A stretch of DNA of 64,000 nucleotides from NCBI GenBank assembly GCA_964017065.1, contig OZ024785.1, positions 12,479,086-12,543,085 of the forward strand. Reading direction: 5' to 3'. Positions 42,439-53,179 of this stretch are shown here, one piece after another. Under the pieces are notes generated by a model that had not been told where the DNA came from, did not search any database, and saw only the letters and a list, made by a program, of their open reading frames with translations. The position numbers and the translations under genes were made by a program. The stretch is from Haliclona indistincta (taxonomy: Eukaryota > Porifera > Demospongiae > Haplosclerida > Chalinidae). Every line of letters starts with the position of its first letter. Position 1 is the first letter of the stretch.

Positions 42439-45400
42439 ATCTATGTGTGGATGGATGCTCTACTGAACTATCTCACAGTATCTGGTTATCCTGACCACAC
42501 CCATTGCTGGCCTGCCTCTGCCCATATTGTAGGCAAGGTTAGTGTGTCCACATTCTTGATTTCTGTTTATGAAAGTGTTTTGTCATGTTAGGATATTCTC
42601 AAGTTTCATTCTATCTATTGGCCAGCATTTCTGATGGGGGCGGGGCTATCACCACCAAAGCAAGTAGTATGTCACTCTCATTGGACTATTGACAGCACTA
42701 AGGTGTGTGTGCAGCTGTCAAACCTCTCAATCTTCACTAGAGCGCAACTATGAGATTTTCATAGTCAAGCTAGAAAACTGTGTATCAGTTTTAGTAAAAT
42801 ACAATAATCATAATAGTATGCATGATGATTATAATTGTGTGTACACTGTGATGAGGCTCCTGATCATGTCACTCATGGTCAGACAGTGTGTTTGAAGTGT
42901 ATTTGTGCGAGTGTCCATGCATGCGTGCTGGTGAAAATGGCTATGTAGCAACTGACTCTCAATACTTGTGAGGACCCAGGTAAATTATTTTATTTTTGTT
43001 ATGCACGCATGCACGGACTCCAGGTATGTTATAGTGCCAGATTGTACAGAGAACATAATCTTAATTTAATTTTTATATGTTTTTTATAATTTTTTTTTTT
43101 TTTTGATGTTGATTTGTTGTGTGTTCAGATGTCCAAGAGCAAGGGCAATGTGGTTGATCCAATGGAGCTGTTGAACAAGATAGGAGTAGATGCTGTGCGA
43201 TACTTTCTTCTCAAAGAGGGCTCACTACATCAAGATAAAGGTATACATCCATTTTTGAGAGAGAGAGAGAGAGAGAATGTTGCTGAAATTCAATTTAGTG
43301 CTGTATATCAACTAAATCATTCCTACAGGAATGTAGGAGATTAAGGTGGTGGTGCACCAATTTAATGAGATTCATAACTTTACAAGTAGCTTTATTTTCC
43401 AGCAATGGTATATAGTACAGGCGTGCTCTAGTATGCATTTTGTTTGTCTATCGATAAACATCGATTATGGCAAGTTTCAGTCACGAAGTGTTAGCTAACG
43501 TGGAGCTGTGACCTCGCCCAGTAAAGACCGGTCTGTGGCTGCTATCTCCAGTTTGGCTTGCTTGCTCCAGAAAGAACTTCGTTAACAGCTTACAAATTCC
43601 AGCGCACACAGACGTACAGAGCGATTTTTCGATGCTCCTTTGCTAACTCCTATTTCTCCATTGGATGCGCTGTCTAAACAATGAATGCTGTGAACACTGT
43701 AAAATAAGTTTATTAAAGATTCTTCCTTGACAGTGGTAAAGCAATGCTAGTAGATACTGCTGTGTCACATGGCTAATTAGCTCTGTGGTTGCAAGTGCCA
43801 TTGGGTTTACAGAAATTTGTGATATAAATCTGTATCATGTTCTGTGATGATAATTATCTTCACATATAATTTGTAGCAGGCAGACTCATTGCATAGGAGA
43901 AGTAGGAGAAAAAGGAGAAGAAAAATAGAGCATAGAGTGGAAAATAGTACAAGGGTCTCAATTGATCAATTTTAAAGCAAAATTGAATGAATAAACAGTA
44001 CACAGACCAAAAACATTGATTATGGCTGGTAAAGATTTGTGTATGTGGTTAAACTTGCAGGGCAAGTCAATTTCAGCAAAATATGTAACTAAATGGTTAT
44101 GTTGATCGCTTAAAAATATACAATAGTTAACAAAAAATAATATGTACAAGTATGGAGTTAGAATTAAGTATAGAAATTAGGTGCTCGGTGAGCAAATTAA
44201 CACGCAACAGAGTAAGGAACTCGGCATGCAATGTTAGTGCTGTTGTCTCATGTACTCCTCCTCCTGGTCCATGTACCTCTCATAGTGTTCCTCCACTATG
44301 GCCTGTATGTTGATCTCTCTGTTCCTCTCACGTAGTGTGTAGCGCTTGGAAAGGACCAGGAAGACCACAAACAAAACAACAACAACTATTAGTATCGTCA
44401 AGTCATAACACAAAGTGAATGCTATTTTATAAAAAAATAATACAAAAAGATGAGCAACGCCATGAAAACCTAACATTATTCCAATAACAAGTCCTTTCAT
44501 CTTATCAGGCGACTGAGCAATAGTGATCTCAAAGAGTAGAACGTTGCCGATTGTCTTCCCAACACCGTATAAGATATAAGAATCAATTTTCCAATACCAA
44601 TTCATATAACTACCAGGCTTTGTAGCATTATGTGCTAATTCTTTACAAGATACATATCTCTGTAAGTCATCAGAGACTATTTCACCAATTACTCCCAATA
44701 CTGACAATAGAATGTGGCCAAGAGTACGGATAAACAAGCCTATACCAATGCATTGTAGTGTGCTTGTACTACATTTGCGAAAGCATCGGTGCAGTAGAAT
44801 CTGGTAAAGTGGGATTAGCAGTAAAGGAAACATCCAATTCTGAACTCCTTTATTTATGGTTTTTGCAATGAGTTCATTAGAATTAAATAGATATACTAAA
44901 GGCGTGATTTCTAAAACAGTCACACTAAGGCTTAAGCATATAACCAAGGGAAGTAAACGAAGGACGGTTTTGACATCCTCTACCTCCTCCTCAGTGAAGG
45001 GTCCTCCGAATTTTTCCTTGCCATAGTCCATTCGAGTAGGCTGTTCCTCATCAATATAGGTGAAGGCACTGCGTCTCTCAGGGTATCTGTGCTTCCTAGT
45101 GTAGTTGAGTACCTGTATGATGAGCTTGATGGGGTTAGTGACCTTATGAGTCCTGTCCAACCACTGCTGACACAAGCAGTCACTGATGATGATCACAGCA
45201 AGAGGAATAGCTAAGACTAAATTTGAACTGACGTAAGTGTTTTCTAACTTGTAAAAATAAGCTGGAATGTTCGACAAACAAATTCCAAGGTTTTGTACCC
45301 AATAACTCCAACGTACAACTGTACTAATCTCATCTGAAGTGGCACCAATTATCTGATCTGATAAAAAAGGCAGCATAGCTGCTGCATAACATGTGAAACC

Positions 45401-47634
45401 AAAGGTACCTACAGCATTACTTATTGACGACAGTATATCTCTCAACGTAGATTCTTCTGTAATAATTGCAAAATAGTGCAATATGCTAGCCAAAAAAGAG
45501 GCAACCGAACCAAATTTAATAACCCCATACCTTCCAAATCTAACATCGGCTAGCCAGCCAATCAGAGGAGCAAAACAGTTCGAAAGAAATGTTGAAATAA
45601 AGAGCATAGTTATATTGTGAATATGAATAAATCCTAGTAAGCTAGTTGAAAAAGTAAGCAATGTCTGCCATACCAATAACAACAGTATCTGCTTTTTACA
45701 GCAAGTACTGTGTGTTCTCCTCCACCATTGACTGCGACTAAGAGGCCTTGCACTCGGATCAGCCATACTCAGTAGATCAAAAACTAAATTATAACTATCA
45801 TTGTAAATTATTTAGCTCCATACAATGGTAAAAGCCACAAGTACTATCTTTATTTACTTTCAGTTGCATTGATGATAAAATAAACAATAAACAATTTATG
45901 TACTCAAACAGAAAATACGAGACCAGTTCTAAACCATGCAGTTTGCTCTTTTGAGAAGTGAACCGTATTCACTTTTGTGTTGTATTGCACAGGTACATAG
46001 CCTCATAAAGAGTGTATTTCTGTGCTTAATATATACTTTGTCAGAATTGACAACTTTCGCATTGTGGAGGTCATAATTTTTGTAACAGCAGTAAATAAAT
46101 TTGTAAATTCTAAGTGTTTGAAACAAACTGCAGGTGCATGCCTCTATGCTATCAAAAGACTGCATGGACCAAAACCCTACATACATGTATGCATATGCAG
46201 AAAGGAAATACCGTTTCATATTGTACTACGATGGTACTACGAACAATTTAACAATTAATCGTAGTGCTATTGGATGCGTTTTACAACGGAAATCTTTATT
46301 TTGTGCATTGTCAGTATTCCTGCAGTACAAATTCTCACCAAGCCTATAGTAAACTAGGCACCAAGGGTGCTGATGCCTCAGTGGAGATGCATGTCTGCGT
46401 TGCATGCACACTGGGCCTCAATATAAACCAACAAGGTGCTTGGTAGGTAACACGGACTGGCTAATAGACCATGCATCCCTACATCAGTGACAGCTGTTGT
46501 ACTGGTTTGTAGACCAGCAATGCTGCATGGCTCCCAGGCTGTTGACTGAGAATCATGGTCATCAGAAACATTAAGTCATTATTAGTCCTATACTGTATTC
46601 ATGCATCTTTATTGATGTGAGGATGCATGGTCTATTAGCAATCATGTTACCATGATTCCTTGTCACTTGGTTTGCTATTGAGCTTATACTTTGGCTCTGT
46701 TGTATATTGAATTTTTATACTATTAAATAATTTTCTACAACAGATTTCTCTGTAGAGAAAATTATCGAGATATTCAACAGCGACCTAGCTAACAACTATG
46801 GTAACCTGCTTCAACGTGTGACCACACCCAATCTGAGACCACCTGGTATGGACATCAAGATCAGTACAGACCTGTTCCCATTGTGTGAGAGAGGAGATAA
46901 TGCTGAGCTGGTGAGGTCGCTGTGTTATCTACCAGACGTGGTTGGGTCATGTTATGAAGAGTACAGGTTCGGGCAAGGAATACAGGCTGTGCTGAACTGC
47001 TTACAGTTGGTGAGAGAGACTGTTGTGATTTTTAAGTGAATTTTCAGTTTTTTATTCAACCACACCTGACAAAAATTAGCACTAAAACCTGACTAAAACA
47101 ATTTTTTCACGTACATGATAGTGACAATGCATCAGCTACTTGCATCAAACCAGACTTTATTGCACTTATTTTTTCAATTCCTCAGACTAACCAGTTTGTC
47201 CAGCATCATAAACCCTGGGAGCTAGTGTCTGACCCCGCCCATCATCGCTGGCTAGGGACCATACTGGGCGTGGCTATGGAGTCACTCAGACTGTGCTCAC
47301 ACCTTCTCATGCCTATACTACCACAGACCTGTTCCCGTGCTCTGGATAGACTGGGATCCAACCCTACCATCGCCACTGCAACGGTACTGGGATACTTTGT
47401 TTATTATTTTTTGATTTTTATATTTTTTACGGTTACATATTAAAATAATTTGGGGACAGTTTCGTCAATTTTTTGTTTTTGCATGTGGTAGTAGCTATTG
47501 TTATTGTTCATTTCTTGCAGGACCTGCAGTGTTGGTTGACTGAAGAACACATTCATCGCTGCACCAAACCACACGATCTCTCCCTCACTGCTCACTCACC
47601 TCTTTTTAAAAAGCTCAAATCAATCATAACCTAA
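42439..47634 (+). CDS. MARS2: Methionyl-tRNA synthetase, mitochondrial/bacterial type, C-terminal exons only
   Basis: Six exons join in phase: 42439-42537, 42592-42702, 43129-43240, 46744-47009, 47186-47383 and 47521-47634 (stop TAA). All have AG before and GT after. The enzyme charges tRNA-Met in mitochondria. Exon 1 gives VYVWMDAL-type sequence ([18 protein letters not shown]), exon 2 [15 protein letters not shown], and the exon 2/3 junction makes the ATP-binding KMSKS motif followed by GNVVDP and GVDAVRYFL. Later exons form the helical anticodon-binding domain. The N-terminal catalytic half with the HIGH motif, expected upstream, is not found: the preceding DNA is the tandem repeat and then POT copy 10. 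Intron 3 (3.5 kb) contains the diverged POT gene on the other strand. It is either a rearranged gene whose 5' exons lie far away or a truncated relic; the open frames argue for recent function. Confidence 0.85.
44234..45766 (-). CDS. Diverged POT/PTR2 (SLC15-like) transporter nested in a MARS2 intron, 510 aa
   Basis: This intact single frame is clearly related to the array copies but distant from them. Shared landmarks are [17 protein letters not shown] (first PTR2 signature), SDQI followed by [11 protein letters not shown] (second block), [56 protein letters not shown] (helix-10 EF/QAP equivalent), and the tail [24 protein letters not shown]. It is about 70 residues shorter than the array copies and lacks their variable three-cysteine loop. 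It shows none of the concerted identity of the array, so it may be an older single-copy locus. It is antisense to its host gene. Confidence 0.88.
   Translation of the reverse strand: MADPSARPLSRSQWWRRTHSTCCKKQILLLLVWQTLLTFSTSLLGFIHIHNITMLFISTFLSNCFAPLIGWLADVRFGRYGVIKFGSVASFLASILHYFAIITEESTLRDILSSISNAVGTFGFTCYAAAMLPFLSDQIIGATSDEISTVVRWSYWVQNLGICLSNIPAYFYKLENTYVSSNLVLAIPLAVIIISDCLCQQWLDRTHKVTNPIKLIIQVLNYTRKHRYPERRSAFTYIDEEQPTRMDYGKEKFGGPFTEEEVEDVKTVLRLLPLVICLSLSVTVLEITPLVYLFNSNELIAKTINKGVQNWMFPLLLIPLYQILLHRCFRKCSTSTLQCIGIGLFIRTLGHILLSVLGVIGEIVSDDLQRYVSCKELAHNATKPGSYMNWYWKIDSYILYGVGKTIGNVLLFEITIAQSPDKMKGLVIGIMLGFHGVAHLFVLFFYKIAFTLCYDLTILIVVVVLFVVFLVLSKRYTLRERNREINIQAIVEEHYERYMDQEEEYMRQQH
46425..46673. 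repeat. MITE-like inverted repeat in MARS2 intron, distant member of the array MITE family
   Basis: The left end AAACCAACAAGGTGCTTGG and the right end CACTTGGTTT pair, as do CTAATAGACCATGCATCC and GGATGCATGGTCTATTAG further in. The arm order (AACCAACAAGG, GGTAACACG, GCTAATAGACCAT) parallels the array MITE (AACCAACAAGG, GGTAACACG, GCTAACAGACCAT). This indicates an independent insertion of the same family outside the duplicated units. Confidence 0.65.
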
Positions 47635-47847
47635 CCAATGACTATAAATTACCAAACAACTTATAATTTAAGATAAATATTTATTTTGTTCACCCACTTT
47701 TCTAAATGAATAATTTTAATGTGCTTGACACCGAATCAGCAGTAGTAAAGAGATAGTAGAGAAGGGAAGAGAAGGAGTGTTAGTGATAATAGTACCTGTA
47801 CTCTCTTTATGTTATAATAATAATAATAATAATGATCAGTAGTCTAG

Positions 47848-48522
47848 TCATCTCTTGGGTATGTTGTTCATTAGTTGTCTCTCTAGTTCCTCGATCTTCA
47901 TGTCCTTGATTCTCGCAAGATGCTCTAAACGATTCACCTTCATCTGCAGCAACTGTGGAGGAGACACAGAGAGAATAGAAGTTCAGTTAACTGTACTACA
48001 GTCACTGAATTGCATCAGTTTTCAGCTGTCATTTTGAATCGTGGTTATGAAAGTGCGCTCACAACACAATAAATTTTGTTGTTTTCAAACAGTAGTATAG
48101 TTACACTGCTTTATCTCATGTGCACACACAAGCACATTTTTCAGGGTTACTACATGTATAGTCTATTGGGCTTTTTGTTAATTCTGACCTGTATTGTCTC
48201 TTGCAGTTCCATCACGGCCTGGTCTTTCTCTGCCATCATTATCTGAACCTTGGAGTGGTTTCTCCTTGCTACAGATCCTAACGTCTTCGTTCGACTGAAA
48301 GAAGAAAGGTGTACAATATAATATAATTTTGACAACAAAGTACAATCAAAAAATTGCACTGTATGCATTAGCCAGCTTCAAGAATGCCGGGAGGGGTCAG
48401 ATTTGAACATGTAAAATTGTCGACTCACTTGTTAAACCCACTATTAGCTGCAGTTGGTCTGTGCTGCTTGAGTGGAGGTAGTGAGTGCTGTGGTTGAGGG
48501 TAGGTCGAGGACTGGTAGTGTT
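47848..48522 (-). CDS. 3' end of a coiled-coil protein gene, 5' side cut by a POT-unit breakpoint
   Basis: Three exons join in phase on the minus strand: 48522(or beyond)-48429, 48294-48189 and 47952-47848 (stop). All splice sites are GT-AG. The predicted peptide has a proline/glutamine-rich start (TYPQPQHSLPPLKQHRP), a basic stretch (RRNHSKVQIM), then heptad-like coiled coil (AEKDQAVMELQETIQ, LLQMKVNRLEHLARIKDMKI, EELERQL). I do not recognise the family with confidence; it looks like the tail of a cytoskeletal or ciliary coiled-coil protein. Upstream of 48523 the DNA becomes the standard POT 3' flank, so the remaining exons are missing or displaced. It converges on MARS2 with about 210 bp between stops. 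Confidence 0.65.
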
Positions 48523-48758
48523 GTGTCTTTGGATGTATAAATTCACCACCAGGAGAAATATCAGCTGCCGCCATCTTGTTTTTCCGTTCATCTCTACATA
48601 GGGAGGCACTACATTGTGTCCCTAATATTAGGCAAATAGTACTCCATCAACTAAACTACATTTGTAATAATTATGATGTCGCATCAAACAATACAAATTT
48701 ACACTATACTCTTTAGCAGTTAAACTACCATAATCTCTACACTACTGTACTGATCTGG
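48523..48758 (-). other. Common POT 3' flank (probable 3' UTR)
   Basis: From GTGTCTTTGGATGTATAA to the stop codon this stretch is shared with the DNA after copies 2, 3, 4, 6, 7, 8 and 13 and is highly conserved between them. Here it has been joined abruptly to an unrelated gene, so its left end at 48522/48523 marks a duplication breakpoint. I see no clear AATAAA on the minus strand. The role is probably 3' UTR; conservation could equally reflect recent copying. Confidence 0.6.
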
Positions 48759-50501
48759 TTATGATGTAGTCAGTCCTGATAGGATTGCTCTGCGCTCTTG
48801 CATGTACTCCTCCTCCTGGTCTAACCACTTGTCATGAGTGTCCTCAATCATCCCCTGCACATTGACTATCTCGTCTCGCTGTCGGTAGCGGTAACGTCTG
48901 GACACACATGAGAACAGCATCAGAGACACCAGGATCAGAAACACCTTCACTCCCTCGAAAATTAGCCAAGAGGTCTTTTCAATAAGAAGAGTATCTACCA
49001 AATCTACTAGTAGGTACCTGATGCTGAAGGTGGCATACCACAGACCAATGAGCAGTCCCTGGGTAGTGCGAGGAGCCTGGGCACAGATGAACTCAAACAC
49101 TGTCATGGAGACAAGCAGAGAAGAGAGACCATTGAAGAGCTGAGGAATGATGAACCACAGGTAGGTGTTGTCGACTGGGTTGTCTGTTGATTTACACGTG
49201 GTGTAATTGAATACATGTTCAGATCGAATTTTATAGCAGGCATCATCAGGGCTATAGTGATAATATGGATTTAAAACACAGGATACAAAGTTGTGTTCTG
49301 ACCAGTACTTGCTGTCATGGTTGATCACTACTATTATGTACAAGACAACTTGTACTAGTGAGAGGTACAGACCAATCCACATTTTAGTGAGCATTCGAAC
49401 TTTCTTGATGTAGCGACTACATTTGTTGATGATCAGTCGATACAGTGGAATACCAACCACTACAACAAGATTGCTGATGTGGAGTGGTTTGAGCACAATT
49501 ATGAGCAGTACTGGTAGTGAAGGACAGCTAGTCCTCTGGAGCTGATTCGGAGCAGAGTAGCCATCTCCAGCTAGATGGTATCCAAACAGACACAGGAGAA
49601 GAGGCAGGATGCGTAGGAAAGTCTTAGTGTCCTCCACCTCCTCATTGGTAAATGGTCCTCCATATTTGTTCTTGCCCAGGTCTATACGGCGTGGAATATC
49701 CTCCTCCCAGTAGGTGAAGGCACTACGATGCTGAGGGACCTTGTGGTTCCAAGAATACTTGAGCACTTTGTAGATATTCTTGAATGGGTTGAGACCTGCT
49801 CTCAGAATGTATAAGTGACGCTTTGATTTATGAAGAAGTACTAAACTGCTTACAGCAGCTAGACAAACTGTGGCTTCAGCTGAGATAAGCAAAATATTTT
49901 TTATGAAGTGTTTATATATGTTTGAAACACTAGGTTGTAATGTTTCTGAACCAATTATAAGATTTGTTGCTATGAATTGCACTGCATTGTGAGTCCAGTA
50001 GTACCAGTGGATGAAGGCAATCAGTTTTGGTGTAGGAGCCTCTAGTAGTTGATCCAGTCCAAATTGAATGGCATTAGCTTCAAACATTCCAATACCAGTG
50101 GTGATCATAGTTATTATTGGTATAGCTAGAATTGCCAGTGAAGTGTCTATAATACTCTTGCTGCCCGCATTAAACAGTGCTCTATTTTCTAATGCTTCAG
50201 TGAGACTGCTAAGAGTAGCTATAAGTAGTATTAGCACTGTGATGGTGCTCGCAACTATCAGGAATATGAAGGAACATTTGATAGTTCGATACCTGGTGAG
50301 ACAGACATCAGCTATGTAGCCAAGGAGAGGGTAAGTGAGAAAAAATACACCCAGAATAATGATGGTGGCAAATTTTTGGGTGGATCGTTCGTGTTGTTCC
50401 AAATTAATGGTTCTTGGTATGTTCGATAGTTGAATAGTGATAGAGCAAATGATGACTACCACATGACCTGGTAGGAAAGTACGCCGAGCTGGCTGAGTCA
50501 T
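48759..50501 (-). CDS. POT/PTR2 (SLC15-like) transporter, copy 12, 580 aa
   Basis: This intact type-A copy lies beyond the MARS2 island. It has the short loop version (SCVLNPYYHYSPDDACYK), as in copy 7. It also has several private changes: TINLEQH, LQPSVSNIYKHF, SAPNQLQ, VLKPLHIS, and QLFNGL in place of QLLNGL. It starts MTQPARRTFLPGH. The flanks are those of the main array, so this gene moved or was copied across the MARS2/coiled-coil locus. Confidence 0.88.
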   Translation of the reverse strand: MTQPARRTFLPGHVVVIICSITIQLSNIPRTINLEQHERSTQKFATIIILGVFFLTYPLLGYIADVCLTRYRTIKCSFIFLIVASTITVLILLIATLSSLTEALENRALFNAGSKSIIDTSLAILAIPIITMITTGIGMFEANAIQFGLDQLLEAPTPKLIAFIHWYYWTHNAVQFIATNLIIGSETLQPSVSNIYKHFIKNILLISAEATVCLAAVSSLVLLHKSKRHLYILRAGLNPFKNIYKVLKYSWNHKVPQHRSAFTYWEEDIPRRIDLGKNKYGGPFTNEEVEDTKTFLRILPLLLCLFGYHLAGDGYSAPNQLQRTSCPSLPVLLIIVLKPLHISNLVVVVGIPLYRLIINKCSRYIKKVRMLTKMWIGLYLSLVQVVLYIIVVINHDSKYWSEHNFVSCVLNPYYHYSPDDACYKIRSEHVFNYTTCKSTDNPVDNTYLWFIIPQLFNGLSSLLVSMTVFEFICAQAPRTTQGLLIGLWYATFSIRYLLVDLVDTLLIEKTSWLIFEGVKVFLILVSLMLFSCVSRRYRYRQRDEIVNVQGMIEDTHDKWLDQEEEYMQERRAILSGLTTS

Positions 50502-51121
50502 GGCGCTGGTTTATGCAATAGTTTTCTCGAACATCAAGTTGTTTTGTTATTTTCATGCTTTTGAAGTTATGTTTGTATAGTTGATGTGCATATGATAGTT
50601 TTGATAATCAAAACACTTAAACCTTGTGAGCATAAACAAGATGAAACACTAGTGAATTACTATGAGACACTCAAGTAACATAGTTTGTTACATTAGAGGC
50701 TTATGTTACCATTGGTTTAGTAACTTTCCATTTGTGTACGGACTAGTCGTGTGCATTGGATGCAACTATTGCAGTGCATATTATAACTTACCTTATTAGG
50801 CAACGTAAAGTAACCGTGAGTTCTTGGTATTTTATTTTTATGAGATTACTTTCTAAGTTTTCTTTCAAGACCACTTTTAGTGTCCTACTTGGATAATAAA
50901 AATTGCAAAGTGATTATTTATAGTGTTTGAAACTAAATGTACATTCCTAATGCAGAGATCGGATTCAGAATTTTCTCACAAAACTTTGGTTGCTTTGTAG
51001 AGGCCTGTGCTTCCTGACTAGTATCTACTTGTAGACCGAGTACTTACGGAGGGATTGAAACAGTTTGGTTTGAAATTTTGAGCTACAGACGATTTGGTGA
51101 AGCTTTGTATGCGGGACATTA
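50502..51121. other. 5' flank of POT copy 12 and left half of an interrupted spacer
   Basis: The DNA matches the spacer between copies 3 and 4 up to GCGGGACATTA at 51121. The next piece of the same spacer (ACGCTCTCTCTCCGTTTATCG in the empty version at 12790) resumes at about 58366. Everything between is inserted. No gene here. Confidence 0.7.
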
Positions 51122-51270
51122 CAGTGGAACCTCTCTTAACGGACATTCCCAATAACGGACACCTCGCTAATGGGGCCACCAACGCGCGGTCCCGATTGAA
51201 ACTCCATTGACGTAATAGACCTTTTGCGATGGGCGGGGCGCGCACGTATGTCGTCATGGTAAACGGTGTA

Positions 51271-51445
51271 CAGTGGAACCCCGCTAATCTGGACCTCTGA
51301 ATTGCGGACGCCCCGTTTTAAAGGACATCAAATGTGGGCACCAATTGATGACGAGTGTATATTTTCACCACTATAAAGAGGACACCCCGTTAATCAGGAC
51401 AAAAAGTGAAGTCCCAATGGTGTCCGGATTAGAGAGGTTCCACTG
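51271..51445. mobile_element. 175-bp MITE inside the ISL2EU left terminal repeat
   Basis: The ends CAGTGGAACC and GGTTCCACTG are flanked by TA (51269-51270 and 51446-51447). Removing it restores the pairing between the two ISL2EU terminal repeats. Its right end contains GTCCCAATGGTGTCCG, which also occurs at the right end of the outer element (near 58327-58343), so both belong to one CAGTGGAACC family. Confidence 0.85.
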
Positions 51446-51513
51446 TAGTATCCATTTTGAGTGTCAAAATAGCTAGCCTGTAGCATTCGAGAGCTATCCG
51501 TCAGTGCTGAAGT

Positions 51514-53095
51514 ATGGGAAAGTGTTGCGTTGCAGTTGGATGTAAGAGGAGATACGAGAAGGGATCCGGAGTGAAGTTTTATAGATTTCCGAGAGATGAG
51601 GCGCGAAGGAATGCTTGGGCGGCTGCAGTAAAGCGAAAGGACTGGAAGCCCAACGATTCTAGCTGGATCTGCAGCGAACATTTCCTAGGAGGAGAGAAAA
51701 TCAACAACCCGTTTTCTCCGGCATACATTCCTACTGCATGTGTTTGAACACAAAAGCGGTGCGTTGAAAGCTGCTGACGAACGCAAACTAACGCGTTTTC
51801 ACAAGTTGGTAGCTACTAAAAGGAAGATAGCAGAGGCTGTAGAAAGGAAAAAGTGCGAGGAGAAGGATGTTGCTGCAAGACTAACAGAAGATAAAGTGAG
51901 AATGCAGGTAGCTGAGATAACTGGAGAGATTTTGGAAGAAGCCATAGCCGAGATGCAATCAGTACTAGCAGCCAAGGTGTTGAATGAGTGTGCCTGTGAA
52001 GTTGAAGAAGCTGATACCCAGTCTGAAGGTGATGAAGTGAGAGGTGAACCAAGTGTTGCCATGTTGCCTTGTGAGGATGAAGCCGAAGGAGCTCAAGAGC
52101 TTTCAGTGCTGAGAGCTGAAATTTCATGTTTGTTGAGACAAAATGCTGCTCTGAACTCCAAATTGACAGCTTTGGAGAAAAAAATGATTAGCTATGACTC
52201 GCTAAAGGACGATGACAACAAGATTAGATTTTACACTGGTCTTCCAAGCATAGTAATTTTAAAGGGTCTGTTTGATTTCATTTCTCCATATGTCAGCAAC
52301 TCCTCTAGGACAGCTATGCCTATGATCGATCAGTTTATAATGGTTCTTGTACGTCTTCGTCTTAACCTAGAAGTCCAGCATCTTGCACACCACTATGGAA
52401 TCCACTCTTCCAATGTTTTCTAGAGCTTTTCGAAAGTGGATCAATGTCATGTATGAGCGATTTAAACCACTAATCAAATGGCCCGAACGAGAGGAGCTGT
52501 ACAAGACCATGCCCATGGCGTTTAGAAAAAAGTTTAGGAAGTGTGTAACAATAATCGATTGTTTTGAGGTTTTCATGGAGAGGCCAGCAGCACTCATGGC
52601 TCGGGCACAGACATGGTCAAACTACAAACAACATAATACATGCAAATTCTTGATCGGAATAACACCTCAAGGAAGCATTTCTTTTGTGTCCAAGGCATGG
52701 GGTGGGCGAGTCTCTGATGTGCATTTGACTGAGAACTGCGGCATTTTGGAGAACTTAATGAATGGAGATTTAATACTTGCTGACAGGGGCTTTAACATTC
52801 ATGAGGCGGCTGGGTTGTTCTGTGCTGAGGTCAAGTTACCAGCATTTATTACTAAAGGAAAGCCCCAGCTCAGTCAATGTGAAGTAGACACCACTCGTGA
52901 ACTAGCACGTGTGCGCATACATGTAGAACGTGTTATCGGCCTACTAAAACTGAAGTATATAGGATCTTAAAGTGTACCCTCCCAATAAGTTTAATCATGT
53001 GTAATTCCGGTACAGATTATAGTATGATAGACAAGATTGTTACCGTGGGTTCTGCTTTGTGTAATTGTTGTGAGTCTGTTGTACCATTTAATTAA
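51514..53095 (+). pseudogene. THAP-DDE transposase of ISL2EU element, three frameshifts
   Basis: This would encode the DNA-cutting transposase. The N-terminal THAP zinc finger is visible at 51514-51737: CCVAVGCKRR, then the conserved W, then CSEHF, with a proline-containing end near PAYIP. The frame shifts at about 51735-51740 (then FEHKSGALKAADER and a coiled-coil linker), again at about 52416-52424 (an extra T before SRAFRKW), and a third time at about 52957-52961 (a TA duplication after LLKLKY). DDE_Tnp_4-type catalytic residues remain: D in VTIIDCFE, D in [10 protein letters not shown] in HVERVIG. The last shifted segment ends at 53095. As it stands no functional protein can be made. Confidence 0.83.
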
Positions 53096-53179
53096 AAATG
53101 ATCGTGAAGATATAGACAGATTATGATAAGTGAATAAGTTTACAAGAGGGCTGTGATAAGATAAACAAAATAATAGTGT

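Noticed and set aside
43955..44150. Small minus-strand frame downstream of the nested transporter
   Set aside because: AT-rich, no motif, lies in the intron and is likely 3' UTR or noise.
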